Part shown: positions 49,401 to 62,059 of the stretch, piece after piece | Position numbering within the stretch: the stretch's first letter is position 1 | Layout: every line of letters starts with the position of its first letter | DNA from: Celoporthe dispersa | Taxonomy: Eukaryota > Ascomycota > Sordariomycetes > Diaporthales > Cryphonectriaceae | Assembly: GCA_016584495.1 (NCBI GenBank) | Contig: WAID01000016.1 | Coordinates: forward strand, 1 to 64,000 | DNA length: 64,000 bases | Direction: 5' to 3' | Translations under genes and position numbers: made by a program | The notes under the pieces: model-generated | Databases searched by the model: none | Seen by the model: only the letters and a program-made list of their open reading frames with translations | What the model was told of the DNA's origin: nothing

Positions 49401-50880
49401 GAAAACCTCGTCCCTCTCAGGAGCCCAGCCGTTCGCTTGGGTAGAGAGGCTGGTAACGCCGCGATGGGTGGGATGGGATGGGCGAGAGGATCAGGCCGGG
49501 GACCTTTGATCAGGCATTCCGCTGGGCCATCCAGCATCAGATTGTTGGAGGAAGAGGAGGAACATCTGGTGAGGGCAAGAATTACCGTGGCGATGAGATA
49601 GAGAGCGAGTTTCACGGCTTCTCATGCCACCAAGTCGGACCGGCAAATATCCGCCGCCCCAATTCCGCCTCGTGATGAGGCCTTATTGTGCTTGCCAACC
49701 ATGTCTGGCGCCGGGTTTTTGGAATCTCCCTTGCCAAAAAGTATTCAGTAGTCTCATGCTGTGCGACGACTCAGCAGCCCTGAGCGCTTTTGCCCAGCTT
49801 CGGGTCATCCACCGAGACTCTTGTGACCTTGTCTGGGCCGCACTCGCTCACTCACTCGCTCACTCACACACGCCCACACACACACACCCAGCATTCTGAG
49901 CCCGACTCACTCTCCTCCCAGGCTTGGAATTGTCTATCTGTCGACGACAAGAGCCAGCGCACATAGCGATGGCTGCGGCGCACGGCTTATGTGGGCCGTT
50001 TCGGCCTCAGCTCCCCGGGTTCTCGCGTGGTCGCTCCGTTGTCTGTACTGCGCGACCTACCGCATCGGGAACAGACCCCGAGACAATACTCTCGGGTGGG
50101 GTGGTTAGCGGGGCCAATTACGTGATGATGACCTACCTGACTTGGGCTGCAATCATTTTGGCCTGATCGGCCGTGTCTTGTTCGTATCTTCTCTGGGGGG
50201 GGGGGGGCATCCTACAAGCTAAGAGGAGATTGATTCCGTACCAGAAACGGTTATACGGGCTCCGGGAAGGGGGGCGGAAGGACTGAGACCTGATCTTTGC
50301 CTTGGCTCGGGGTGTGGTCTTGACACGAGGAGGACTCTATTGGGAAAGAAGACGATGGACGGACATTTGGGTTTCTGTTCTTGTTTCGCCCCAGGATCGG
50401 CGAGGAGAGCAGGGGCCAAGGGATAGAGAGAGAGCAAAACACCTGTTGCGCCCTTCAGGGAGGGGGGCGAGAAGGGGTTGGCTGGTCGCGAGCTGGTTGG
50501 ATACGTGTTGTAGCTGAATTGCAGCGAGGCAATCATAGGCTCCCTTAAACAGACTGCGTATCTTGAGAGTTTGTGGGCTGCGCATACACTACACTGACTG
50601 GCACAGGCTTGCATGCATGACCTGTGTGTGTGTGTGTTTTTTGTTTTTTTTGAACCTGGCTTGCGGGTGAAAGTTGGCGAACGGTTAACTTGATATACTC
50701 TACATGAGCCGCTTAAATTAAGAAAGAAAAAAGAAAAAAGACACTTGGGCAGCCGAATCAGTATCCAAGCTGCCTTTTGAGAGATACCTGGAAAGTGATT
50801 TAATCTGAATGGGGTATCTTTCAACCCCCCCATCGTCTTTGCCATCTGCCAAACACTGTAGTCTCCCTTAAGAGGGCTAG

Positions 50881-53800
50881 CGTTAAATATGGCCGATGAC
50901 ATGCAAAGGGATTAATCGCTGGTGCAGCACAAACAAGAAGAAAAGAAAAGAAGATATTGATATTGACGACAAGAAGCCCTCAGATGCTGCAGGCCGACCC
51001 TGGAATTCTCTTTTGTAAGCACTGTTGAGCGTGTTGTTTCTCCTCCGGAGCCCACAAGCTCTACGTACTATTTGTGCAGCCTTCCAGCAGCTCTGTCCAA
51101 CAACCACATTGTCGCTCATGCTGACCTTGGTGGGCGGCCAAGGGCGATAGACTGGCGTGTCGACGTGGGTGACCAGTCTGGGACTTGGATAGAACATCTC
51201 AAGCGCTGTGAGTCTTGTTCTCTCTCCCTTCCTCTCTCTCACCATCCGCCTCCTTTAGAACTCGGTGATTTGGCAGATGCACACGATGCGTTCTTGCTTG
51301 CTCACTCTGATAGCTAAGTCATCATGATCCAGATCAAGTACACCGGTACTATATGCAAAACAAAGCCGCCTCCTTTTTCAGGCGGTTATGTCAGAACCGA
51401 GTATTACACAAACAGCGATGCTTATGTGGAAACTGGCATTGGCGCTCTTCTGGAACCCCCGGGCACGCCGAGACCTCTGGTCGTCGTTTACCTGAGAGAC
51501 TGCGTGCCAGAGGACGACAGTTTTTACCACGAGGTCAGGGTGCTCTGTGACGCTGCAAAGACCATCACCGAGGGGCACAAAGTCAGGAAAATTGCACTCG
51601 CTCCCATGTTGTTTTTGTTTTTGTTGTTATTCCTTATTTCTTTTCTTTTCTATGAAAGCTAACTTGTTTCTCTACTGAGCAGGATGTTCCTGGCCAGGTA
51701 TATACTTACAAGGGCTGTCGGCCTGTTGAAATCATTATAGTGGCGAGAGTTAGCTGAATGAAACCGCTTGTAGTCTTGGTTCAAGTTGACCACTATGTAA
51801 TACTGTCTTATGAAAAGGTTGACTCGCAAGGTCGTCTGCTAATTGATCCCTCATAAGGTTGCACTTTTGCTGTAACTTCCCAGACCCTGCCGAGCCGTGG
51901 GTATATTTCTTCGTCCTGTCCCTTTCCTGTTTCTACGCGGGCTGTTGTGACTTCTTCTCTGCTGATTGTTTACTGGCTATCTCCAATGATAATGATCGGA
52001 CTGATTTGCTACTTCTGTAACATATGAAGTACTCCTTCGCCAAATAGACTGCGCCGAAATAGTCGACAAGCTGTAGACGGGACTGCAAAGGGCGGGGCAA
52101 GAAAGCCTGAGATATATGCCTGCGCTGTCGCATGAGGCTGGTGACTTCCCATTTATTCCGACTTACGACGTAATTTCCAAGGCCTTGAAAGTCCTTGATG
52201 CAGCCATGGAGAGACGAGCTCTTCCCTCTCTGGAGAATGCGGGTCGAAGATCGACCGCTGGGGTCCTGCTGCGACCACACCGGACAGCGTTTGAAGATGG
52301 GCTCGGGCTGGCCACGGAGGCGATTAGAAGGGTCACTTGGGAGGTTATCAACGCTCACACTTGGACTAATTGCAGTCAAAATGGCAGAGGCTGCAGGCCA
52401 GCAGTTCGAGGAAACGTCAAGACTCCATTAGCGGCGAGGCATTCAGCCCTGACGGAGGTGTCGAATTCCTGACCAGGGGCGCTCACCATAGCAAGCGGAT
52501 AGAGGGTAGATCCGTCTCTGCTATCAGCCAGAATCACAAGTCTAACTGTAGGTGGTTGTCGCTGGGCGAGATGACAGTGCCCGAGCGGAGGCGAAGAGCT
52601 CAAGAAGCCAGCTCGGATTATGAGCAGGCACCGGGAGAAAACAAGCCTAGCTGAGGAGATATGTCTACGCAACCAGGCTAACACGTCCTAGCAATGATCA
52701 CAGATGTCATTGAAGACATTTATATATCCGCGTAGGGGCAGGGCAGCACTGGGCTACAAGGAAAGAGAGGGGGCGTGGACCTCTCTATCGTCCGCACGAT
52801 CGGTGGGGAGGCTATATATATACCGACCATAGAAGCAAGTCCGCACGCTTCAGTCATAATGATCTAGTGCAGGAAGATATCCCAGACGCGAGGTGTTCTA
52901 TACTGAGGGACACAGACCACGGACAAAGTCCCATCAGCTGCACAACATCCTACAAATGCCAGAACTTGGCATCAAGGCTTCCATGGACGTCGCGGCTTGT
53001 GGGAGCTTGACTTGACTCCCAGCCATGACTCCAGTACTAGGGATTTACATGCTGCAGGGATTCATGCAAGAGGATCTTATTTTTTTCCCCTTCCCCTTCT
53101 GTTTCATTTTTGGTTCAACCTGGGCCTTTACTGATCCATGCGATAGGGTCAACTGGGATGGAAGGTCTCTGGCGGACTGCCTGAGCTCCCTTTACTCGCA
53201 ATTCGTATACACAAGGGAAGATTCCCTAGATTTCGCGCTACACTACAATCCGGGAGAAATATTCAGAGGAAGTAAGCGTCTCCTGAGATGGCTGAGGAGC
53301 GACAGAATGGGCAACGCCTCACACCAGCGTAGAAGCTACTCAACCCACATAGCAATTAATTACAGAACATACTCCATGAGACGTATCAAGTACCAGCGCT
53401 GCCATACAGTAGTATGTGCCCACTCTTCACCCGTACGAACATGAACTAACTGCATGAACCTATGTACTATGTACACACGCAAGGAACATGTTGGTTTACA
53501 TGTTGCGTCGTTAGTTAAAGCCAAAGCTCCAGGCGACGTCAGCCAGCAGGGCGGCCGTCACCATCTCCAAACAAAGCTGACAAGACCTGAGACAACGAGA
53601 ACGAATACAAGCTATAATTAAGCATGCTCCGAGTACGGACTCGACTCGCGCTTGTCTAGGGGGAACGCAGTGACTTGTGTGTCTGCCTGGCCAGTGGCCA
53701 TAGTGGACAGACCGACCGGCATGATGCTTGGTTCTGAACACGAAGGAAGTGCTGGTCTGGCTCACCGCCTCGCAGCCTTCTATCGTGCTAGTGAAGCTGC

Positions 53801-54760
53801 GTTTCATCAGGTCGGTATTACACTCGACCTCTTCCTAAGATACGAACAGTACCTCCTGCCGAGCCTCGTTTGTGCAGGATCAGTTGAGAGCCTTGCATTC
53901 TTATGAGGATGTGTGTTCGACAGAACAGGCCAATACAAAAGATTCAGAAGGAATATGCGACAATTAAGTCTGAGGCAAACTTGGACAAAGCAGTCCAGTT
54001 CCAAGAGGCCACAACCGGCAGAAGTTGTCCGTGTACCTCTGTAGACGGATTCCAAACACAGGTCCACATGATGATACCGTGTATACACGCTTGCGCATCT
54101 TGATTTGAGCTCAATGGGACGCTGCGCTACGGTAGTGTGTGTCCATGTCCCCTCTCCGCCCCCAATCCAAACCATGTAATTATATACCAGGACCTTGAAA
54201 GAATCCGACTGAAAGTGAGACATGTCCTGCTGTAGCTTTGGTGCCTCGTCGGACTAGAAGACGGCCTGGCCATGCTGCTGCTACTGCACATGCAACCCCT
54301 CTTTTTGTGGTGTGTGTGTGTTGATTCCCCCAAGTAGGGATGGCACACTTGTTCTCGTGGTGGCTGCAAGACGAGAAGCACAGCTTTTTGCTGACCGCAT
54401 AACATGTACGCACATGCAAGCGATCGATCGTGCGTCGCCTGCCTGGTCCCGTGAGCCCATTGCGTGTCCGCACTATTTGGCTAGTTTAGTCGGCGCAGTT
54501 TCTCTCTTTTGTGTTATGGGTCCGGCGACGTAAAACCGAGGACTGTAATTCCTAGCCTTGATCGGGACGACTCTGTCTCTTTCTCGAGTTCGAGAATATG
54601 AATGATATAAGCACACCGTATGCATCTTTTTGCCATTGTCGTACGACTGAGACGGGCTGAACTCTGAGACCATCTATCACCTGCGAGTGGACAGGCAGGC
54701 TTGGGCATCGAGATCGGCCCCCACAGCCTCTTTGTGAGGAGGTGGTGGTCTGTTTTTTTT

Positions 54761-54805
<45 letters not shown>

Positions 54806-57200
54806 TTGATTGCCATGTGCATGCACGGCTCCTCTCCAACTGAGCAATATGATTGTAGATAAGAACGGGATTAGCAAATCATGGCCGAACCAAGCGCCAA
54901 TGGTAGAAGCACCAATCTTGGGGGCCGTGAGAAGACTGAGTCGATGCTTTCCTAGCGTTGAGGGCACAAAGGCGTCAAGTGGTGAGAACGGGACAGCATC
55001 CATAGGCCATGCGTGAGCCACGTCGCGCCTGCAGCTCATGCACACTGCAGTGTGCTTGCAGCTCATGCAACCTGCGGCGCGTCCTCTTCGAGGGTCAGCT
55101 GAACCAAGGTGTCCTTAGCATGTGGTAGCCTCCAAGCCCTGTTAATCTCTTGGGAGCCTGTGAAAACTGAAAATCGTCAAGGAGTCATTGCTGGTGTACT
55201 TTGGCTTGAGTATCCGCCCGTTCGCGGCGAGGATGTGATTGTCTGTTGTCTCCGCGGTGCCGCCTGTGACTTTTTCTCTTCTCTGCTGCGTGAAACGATC
55301 CACGTGTCAACTCCTCCATAGTTCTGAATGCAAACATGACGCAATATCATTGAGAGATGTATTGGGCAGCATTGACGCGTACAAAGGCGCGCGGTTTCTC
55401 ATACTGAACAGGCGGCTCGGTGATGCCAAAAATGGGTGATTAATGGTATGCAAGGTACTGTATTACTTATAACAGGCGTAGCGTGAGGAGGCGCCCCATC
55501 TTCCCGGGAGGGAGGAGGGGTTCCGACAAACAGTGAAGCCCTCCAAAAATTGATTCATAATTTGAGGTACAAATACAAGTTCATCTATGGCTACTCGCAA
55601 GCGTGGGTTTTACTTTTATTTCCACGCTGTTTGAATATTGAATGCCAGTTATGCTTGATATCCCGCCAGATTCGACCGATTCTTCCTAGGTCGCCTCGAA
55701 TATGAGCGGAAACAACATGCCCTCAACTCCGTCGGGATCTGCTACATATGATGATGGGCTTCAAAGTGCGGAGAAAGACCCTCGAAGTGGTCGAATGAAT
55801 CTGGGAATTTGCCAGCGGCTGGGTTTTAGATGCTTAGAAAACCAAGGCCTTAACTACAAGACTGAAAGTTGTACGTCTTTCTATGGGACTTGAATGCTCT
55901 TCTGGATTGTTCCGAAACCGAGCGAGATCACTCTATTTGGCTCATTTTCTTTCTTTGTAGAGATCTTACCGTCTGCCGAAGCTTTTAAGGTTTCGAGATA
56001 GTAATGCCTGTATCAACTTCACGTCTGATTTTGTTCAAAATAAGCAATACATTACCTACAAAGTTAGATGCAGGAGCTCGGCCAGTGGTACCACTTTCTC
56101 TACCAAAAGCGTATCTACTTCACCCTATCGGCAGCTCAAGGCACTTCAGTATGGCAGATTGGACCATATGACCAGCATCGGTCTGATTGTGTGGAAGTCG
56201 ACAGAGAGTCTGATTTGATTCAACTGTCTTATGAGCCGTGGGGCGAGGACGAGATCACGAAGCGCCATCCCATCCCCTCCGCAGGTTAAATGTTTGTAAA
56301 TCGGAAAAGGATGTCGGCAACCTGCTGGAACGCCGCAAATTAGCTCTTTTCCCGGACCTTGGTACATCTATCTGATCTATGACTGGTGTGGCGAGACGCA
56401 TTAAGACTCACACATCTCTGAGCGCGTGGGGAAATACAAGGAGCATTGGGCGAAGCACTCACATTGGCCGAACGCTCTAGCCAGTGACCCGAGATCACAA
56501 CTGTGGTCCTTATATCGTGGCTGCAAGGTGGAGCAGAGCTCTGCTACTACCCAGGCCATTCCTCGAGAGATGAAGGAGACGCCAGTGATACACTCCTGTC
56601 AACGTTGGAGTGGCACAGATGCGAGCGAGAGGGAAATTGAGAACACGGCTTATTTCTGTGTCGAGACGATGTCATCGCTTTGCTGAGGCATGATTCTACT
56701 GGAGTCGATCCCAGGGTCGTCTTCATACTTCCCTTGGACCTCACTACAAAGTTTATGGTAGGCCAGTAGTCTTGGATTAATGGAAAAATGAGCAACGGAT
56801 GACGGGTAGTTTCAGGCTCGATAGGTGTACCAGGGCTTGTTCCGCAGCCTGCTAGCAGCGACGGCGAGAGGTCTGCTTTACCGCCTGATGCTTTTGTTCC
56901 TCAAGGATCTAGTTTCTTGGTCCAGCGCCAGGTGCCTTGGCCGGGGGGACGAGACTGCATGAACGACCGGAAATGTGAGAGTAGGGGAAAGCAGAGATGA
57001 GCGCTGTCCCGAAGTGCACGATATTGCCATGTAGACTTATCTTTTGGCTCACACTGTGTATTCGATGCGCAGTCAGAACCATACAAGACCGGATCCATCA
57101 ACACTCACCTCCAAAAAGGGATATGTGAATCCGGCCAGACTTCCTCTCTGGTGGGTATGGAGGACGGCCTCGACAGCCCATTGAACGTCCGAATCAGCGT
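50881..57200. other. Coding-like island of unknown identity
   Basis: This stretch has less simple sequence than its surroundings and several short frames with protein-like composition: 51324-51600 (+), 51933-52379 (-), 52370-52654 (+), 53025-53444 (+), 55702-55870 (+, followed by a plausible 90-bp intron) and 56068-56289 (+). None resembles a family I know, and none makes a full-length gene. It could hold degenerate genes, lineage-specific genes broken by read errors, or neither. Confidence 0.35.
54753..54804. repeat. T13 followed by (GT)~20
   Basis: A T run of 13 leads directly into about twenty GT units. Confidence 0.9.
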
Positions 57201-60200
57201 CACGCCCTCTCTCTCTCACCCCTCCACACCAAGATGGAGATCCACCCGGCAATATCATTGGGCAAGATGTACAAGCGCAAGGCTGGTGGGGATGATAACT
57301 TCGACAAGTCCTGCAAGTCATTTTCAGCAACCGGCAACGTGGCCTCTGGTGATACGACGACGCCTCTCGACGAGTGGGATGAGAGAATTCTCTCTTTGCC
57401 CCCTCCATCCCCCCCACAAGTATCAGCAGCCGCGGTGCAGCAACACCAGCCACCGAGCATGACGTGTCAAAAAGAAAAGGGAAAAAAGAAAAAAAAAAGA
57501 GAAAAGAAAAAGCAGCGCGACAAAAGGCTCGGCGGCAAAGACCTCTGCTGGAATGGGCGTGTATGCACGCGCTCTACAGCGGGCGTGAGGACGAGCCTTA
57601 ACGTGGCCGGCGGCTGTGGGCCCGGCCAAGTAGAAAACGTTCGAGAAGCTGTAGATCACCAAGAGCTACCATAGTACGTTTTACAGACGGACCCCATCCG
57701 CCATGGATGCGGCACGGTGCAGCTGAGGTGTCGACTCTCCACGGCGCATTGGGATCCTGACAAGCCACGAGGCGTCTCCAGCTAGGTGGTCCGGCCTGAG
57801 ATCGCGGCCCCGTGCCCGCCCAGCTTTTTGCCTTACTCGAAACATGAAGTATGGGCGGCATGGCATATGCTTGGTCACCGAAGGCTTGGTCTGCCTTCCT
57901 ATGGACTACTCGACTCGAAGCGAAGGAAGCAATGACTAGGGGTGTGGAGAGAGCCAGATAGACTCATCGGGTGGCCCTCGAGCTGGGATGACTGGTCCGA
58001 TCGGTGGCGCCCAGGTTCTGAGATGCTGCATGTGGCGCGCGCTCCAGCAGCCCTGCCAGGAATCTGAGCCGGAGTTTCCTGAAGCCACACACAAGCTGTT
58101 CTGGATCTGAAATCTCCAGATCTTGGTGTCGTCCGGGCCCGGTAGGTGAGCCAGCCAGTCAGCGAGGAGAGAGCTGAAGTTTCCAGGTCCTGACGATGCT
58201 TTCATATCCGCGCGCTGAACGGAGGCAGGCTGGGATGATGTGGAGGCAGTCTATTCCTGGGCCAACTCGAAACTTGAGGGTTGACAGGAATTATATTGTT
58301 GTTGGTATAGATCAAGGAGGGAAGGAAGGAAATGGGTGGAAGAAGAGGGGGGGGGGGTGGCGCTTGGTTGATGGGCGCTTAGGTAAACCGGGAGGAGAAT
58401 CCTCAAACTTGTTGACAGTAAAATCGTCGACGTACAAATATGCTGGCGGGAGTCTTCCGGAACTGCTCACCTGCCTCGAACGGAACCGCTTTTTTCTTGG
58501 TCCACATCTGCACAAAAGAGAGAGAGAGAAAAAGAGGATCTTCGTTGTTGTCTTCTCGTGTTGCGCCTGTGGCGAAGCCTGTTCTCTGCCGTTTTTACCG
58601 GACGCGTCGCCTTGTCTTTTTGAAAAATATCCCTGATCGGCTTCTCCTTTTTGGTTGTGGCACCCTTGTTGAGATTACGTTTAGTTTTCCCATCTCTGTT
58701 TTCTTCCTGTCTTTTTCTTGTCTCTCCATCAGGGCGGCTGTGCCAACTCACACACAATACCTCCCCGAGACTTGTGGCCGTCACCTGCTGGTGAGGGTAC
58801 GAAGCAGGTCTTGGAGAAATCTCGAGGTCGAACACCAAAGGCCAGGGACACGCTGGTTGGAGGACGTTATTCCGGATGAGTAAGCCCCTCCCTGTCCAAT
58901 GAGAGGGGCGCTTTCCCCCGCCTGCAGAGCCATTGCTAAGAATAGCGAAGCGCGCTGTGTGCCCGGTCCATCTAGCGTGCATCCCCACCTGCCCAATCAC
59001 AGCTGAGATAGGCACCAGACGTGTCCATCCCAGCGGCTACAGAGGGACAGGGGCCCTGTCCACCCAACCTGACAAGGGGGTCCCCTGCCTATCTCCTGCA
59101 GAAAGTTGTTGCTGCTTGATTCTCTCTCGACTTTTTCGGCCACTTGCGATTCTCCCTCAGCAGAGCACTCATTCGTCCTCTCTCTTTCTATCGCGAGAAC
59201 CATCCTCATCCTCTCCTTCCAAGGTTTACCTGTACAGATTCAAAACAGCTTGTTTTCCACCTCCAGCAAGAGGGAAAGGAGACAGATCAGAAGAAGAAGA
59301 AGAAAAAAAAAGAAAAAAGGAAGCAGAGACCAGGGAGAGAACCAGGCACCCCCCCCCCCCCGTCACAACCCAGAACAAGGCTGCGGAGCGTGTGTACTCA
59401 GTCCATTACTGCCGTTCCTGGTCTGAGGGATTCTCGCCCTACGAGAGTGCCTATCACACCCGACGATCTGCCAGTCAGATCTGACCAGGGACTGCAGGAC
59501 AGGGCACACACACGCCCTGGGATTCTTCCAATAACCTTCCAGTAGTCGGAAATTTCCTGGCGCTTACCGGATCAACGTTTCCCTCGCTCGCTGTCCGCCC
59601 TCCTCCTGGCTCGTCTCCCACGGCAGCGACCTGGGGCTTCCTTCCCGTCCGACCTTGTGTGTGGATCACAAGCTCTGTGCTCTCTGCCTCTCTCGCTCCT
59701 CGCCCTCCACCTCGAACGGACACACCACCCCCGCACGCACAGAGAGAGAGAGAGCCTCTCTCTTTCTCCGGCCCAGGGCTGTTGTACCCACCTGGCCACC
59801 CTGACCGGAACTCGCTGGCTGTACCTCGAGCTGGCACTAAGGCACCTCTCGAGCACAAGCGCGGCCGCTCGTCCAATAGCACCTCGTCTGCTGCGAAAGA
59901 GCTGTTGTGCCCGTCCGCTGTGGTCCGTCTGCCCTGGCGCTGCCCGCCCTCCTTTTTCCCTTCACTGTCTCTGCGCATAATTACCACCCCTCTCCAGACT
60001 CACAGGCCTCGCCTCGGATCCCCAGCGGCAAACTCAAACACTCGTGCCTATCTCTCTCTCTCTCTCTCTCTCCCTCTCTTCTTGTCGGCCGGGTGTCTCG
60101 TCTCCCTCCCGTCCAGGATCAACACCTCATAGGCATATACCGAGGACCTGTTTCTGCTGCTGGGCTGCAGTCACATACCGTGCATACCTGCGGCGCAACC

Positions 60201-61069
60201 CGTTCCCTCTCCTGCGCGGCCGGAAGCGCCAGCTCGACTTGGACCAACCACCACAACACACCAGCAAAAAGAGACGCCGATAGCACACTGGCTGGGAACA
60301 GTCCGACGGAACCACCAGAGAGGAGAGAGGGACGAACGAAACATCCCCCCCCTGTCCCACTCGATCCGCGTCTTCGGGTTCAACTTGGACCCATTCCACC
60401 TCCTCCTTCTCCCTTGTCGCGGAAACACACGCGGGGGGCTAGGTTGTCAGGAGCTTAGTTTGTGGATCCGTCTCCTGGGCAGAACACCCCTTTGCCGCCT
60501 GACTGACAGCCTACATCCTGTCGCATCCCACCTTCACCCACTTTCGACCTGCATCTTTGCCGCCGTCAGTGGCCCTACTGCGCCTACTCTGGCCGTGGAT
60601 CGCATATATCCTCGTCCAGCCCGCCGTCACCCATCCGCCGTTCCCACTCCTCCCCTTTTTTTCTCCTTCCCTCTCTCTTCTTTTTGCCCCTCCCCCTCCA
60701 ACTGCCGGACTTGACTCTTTCTGTCTCCTCCTCCTGCAGGGCGAGTCGAACCTTGTCTGTCCACTGCTGCAGCTCAACGGGCAGCGTCCCGAGTCATTCG
60801 CTTGACTTGACGGTCTACTCTCTCAAAATTCTCGACTGACGCCTGTCACACACTCTCGCATACATACACACACACACACACACACGCACACACACTTATA
60901 CACACTTACACGCACACACGCACACACACACACACACACGCACACACACCTTATCCCGTCGGTTCAGCCCGTCTGCTCTGCACACACCACCGGTCCTGTC
61001 GTGCCGTCACATATCACATACCACATACCCTCCCCTCCCTCCCTCAACACCACACAACACACAACACAC
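57201..61069. other. Pyrimidine-rich upstream region
   Basis: Increasingly CT- and C-rich toward 61069, with short overlapping frames on both strands. The last 1-2 kb are probably the leader and promoter of the 61070 gene. No protein is recognised. Confidence 0.5.
60861..60950. repeat. 90-bp imperfect CA tract before the 61070 gene
   Basis: CA units broken by occasional CG, CTTATA and CTTA interruptions. The tract ends 120 bp upstream of the start codon and is probably in the leader. Confidence 0.9.
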
Positions 61070-62026
61070 ATGTCCGCCATGTCTGCCACAAGACCCAAGC
61101 TGCCGTCTCTCAAGACGCCCACCACGGCAGCCTTCCCCTCGGATGCCCTGCGGTCTGCCTCGTCAGTCAGGACACCGCACTCGGCCGCATCGCTCAAGGG
61201 GCCGCTCTCTGCTGTCGGCCTCTTCTCAGCCGGCCTGCCCTCTGCAGGTCTCCCATCAGCACCGCTGGACTACCCACCAACCCCGAGCATGCTGTCTGCA
61301 AGGCTCGAGGAGAAACCGCCGGCAGAGAAAACCCCCATCACCCCGCCAGTGGCCTATATGGACTTCCTCAAGACCATAAATCCCGCCTCGCCCGCCGCCA
61401 TGGCGAGCCCTCCGCTGACGGCCCCACTGCCGGGCAAGGCCTCCCTGAAGCGAACCTCGACAGGGGACAGCGTGGAGACGGTCCAGACGATCAAGACTGA
61501 AGACGCGCCCGACAGCACGACAGAGGAAGAGATCGACAGCGCGCCCACCTCTGCCACCACCGCCGACAGCACCGCGACGGACTGCAGCTGTCCCGACAAC
61601 GACCACAGGGCCAAGGCGTCACCAAAACCTGCACCAGCGCCCATCTCCACCAGGCACCCGGCGTCACCAGCCGCGACGTACCCGCTCTCGGCCCCTGCCA
61701 CAGGCCCGGCTACGTTCCCAAGCCTGCGCGTTCCGCCCAGCCCGGCGGTAGATAGCCCTGTGCGCTCGCCATGGAGCGCGCGGAGCCTCAAGAGCCCCTT
61801 TGACTGGGAGGCAGCGCTGAAGGCGAGGAGGCATGTAGAGGGTATCCCGGCCCCTACCAGTGCCGGTCCGACTAGCGCAGGTGCCCAAGCGGGCCGCTGC
61901 GAGAAGAAAGGAACGAGCGTGAGGCACATCCGCGAGGTGGTGACCAGGACGGTCACGTACACACCGAGGATGGATCCCGCGCCGAGGGGGAAACGGAGGA
62001 AACTGAACGATGCATCTGTGGAGTGA
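61070..62026 (+). CDS. Ser/Pro/Thr-rich disordered protein
   Basis: An uninterrupted 318-codon frame starting ATG 61070 (MSAMSATRPKLPSLKTPTTA) and ending TGA 62024-62026. An in-frame ATG at 61001 would add 23 residues, but the CA-rich sequence there looks like leader. The sequence is low-complexity throughout: SAGLPSAGLPSAPL repeats near residues 50-62, many SP and TP sites, and an acidic middle (EDAPDSTTEEEID). Two parts look constrained: SPFDWEAALKARR and the basic tail VRHIREVVTRTVTYTPRM followed by GKRRKLN, a possible nuclear import signal. No enzymatic domain, signal peptide or membrane segment. I expect a fungal protein of unknown role. Coding status is supported by the intact frame and the ordered C-terminal motif. 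Confidence 0.75.
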   Translation: MSAMSATRPKLPSLKTPTTAAFPSDALRSASSVRTPHSAASLKGPLSAVGLFSAGLPSAGLPSAPLDYPPTPSMLSARLEEKPPAEKTPITPPVAYMDFLKTINPASPAAMASPPLTAPLPGKASLKRTSTGDSVETVQTIKTEDAPDSTTEEEIDSAPTSATTADSTATDCSCPDNDHRAKASPKPAPAPISTRHPASPAATYPLSAPATGPATFPSLRVPPSPAVDSPVRSPWSARSLKSPFDWEAALKARRHVEGIPAPTSAGPTSAGAQAGRCEKKGTSVRHIREVVTRTVTYTPRMDPAPRGKRRKLNDASVE

Positions 62027-62059
62027 GCCGACGGCGCATGAGAGAAGGCCGGAAGGAAA

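Larger units (their letters stand above)
40250..50880. other. 10 kb HAP2-side spacer, no recognised gene
   Basis: The first kilobase should hold the HAP2 promoter and leader. Beyond that, short open frames are GC-rich or simple-sequence and none resembles a known family. CA, GT, CT and G runs are frequent. Confidence 0.5.
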
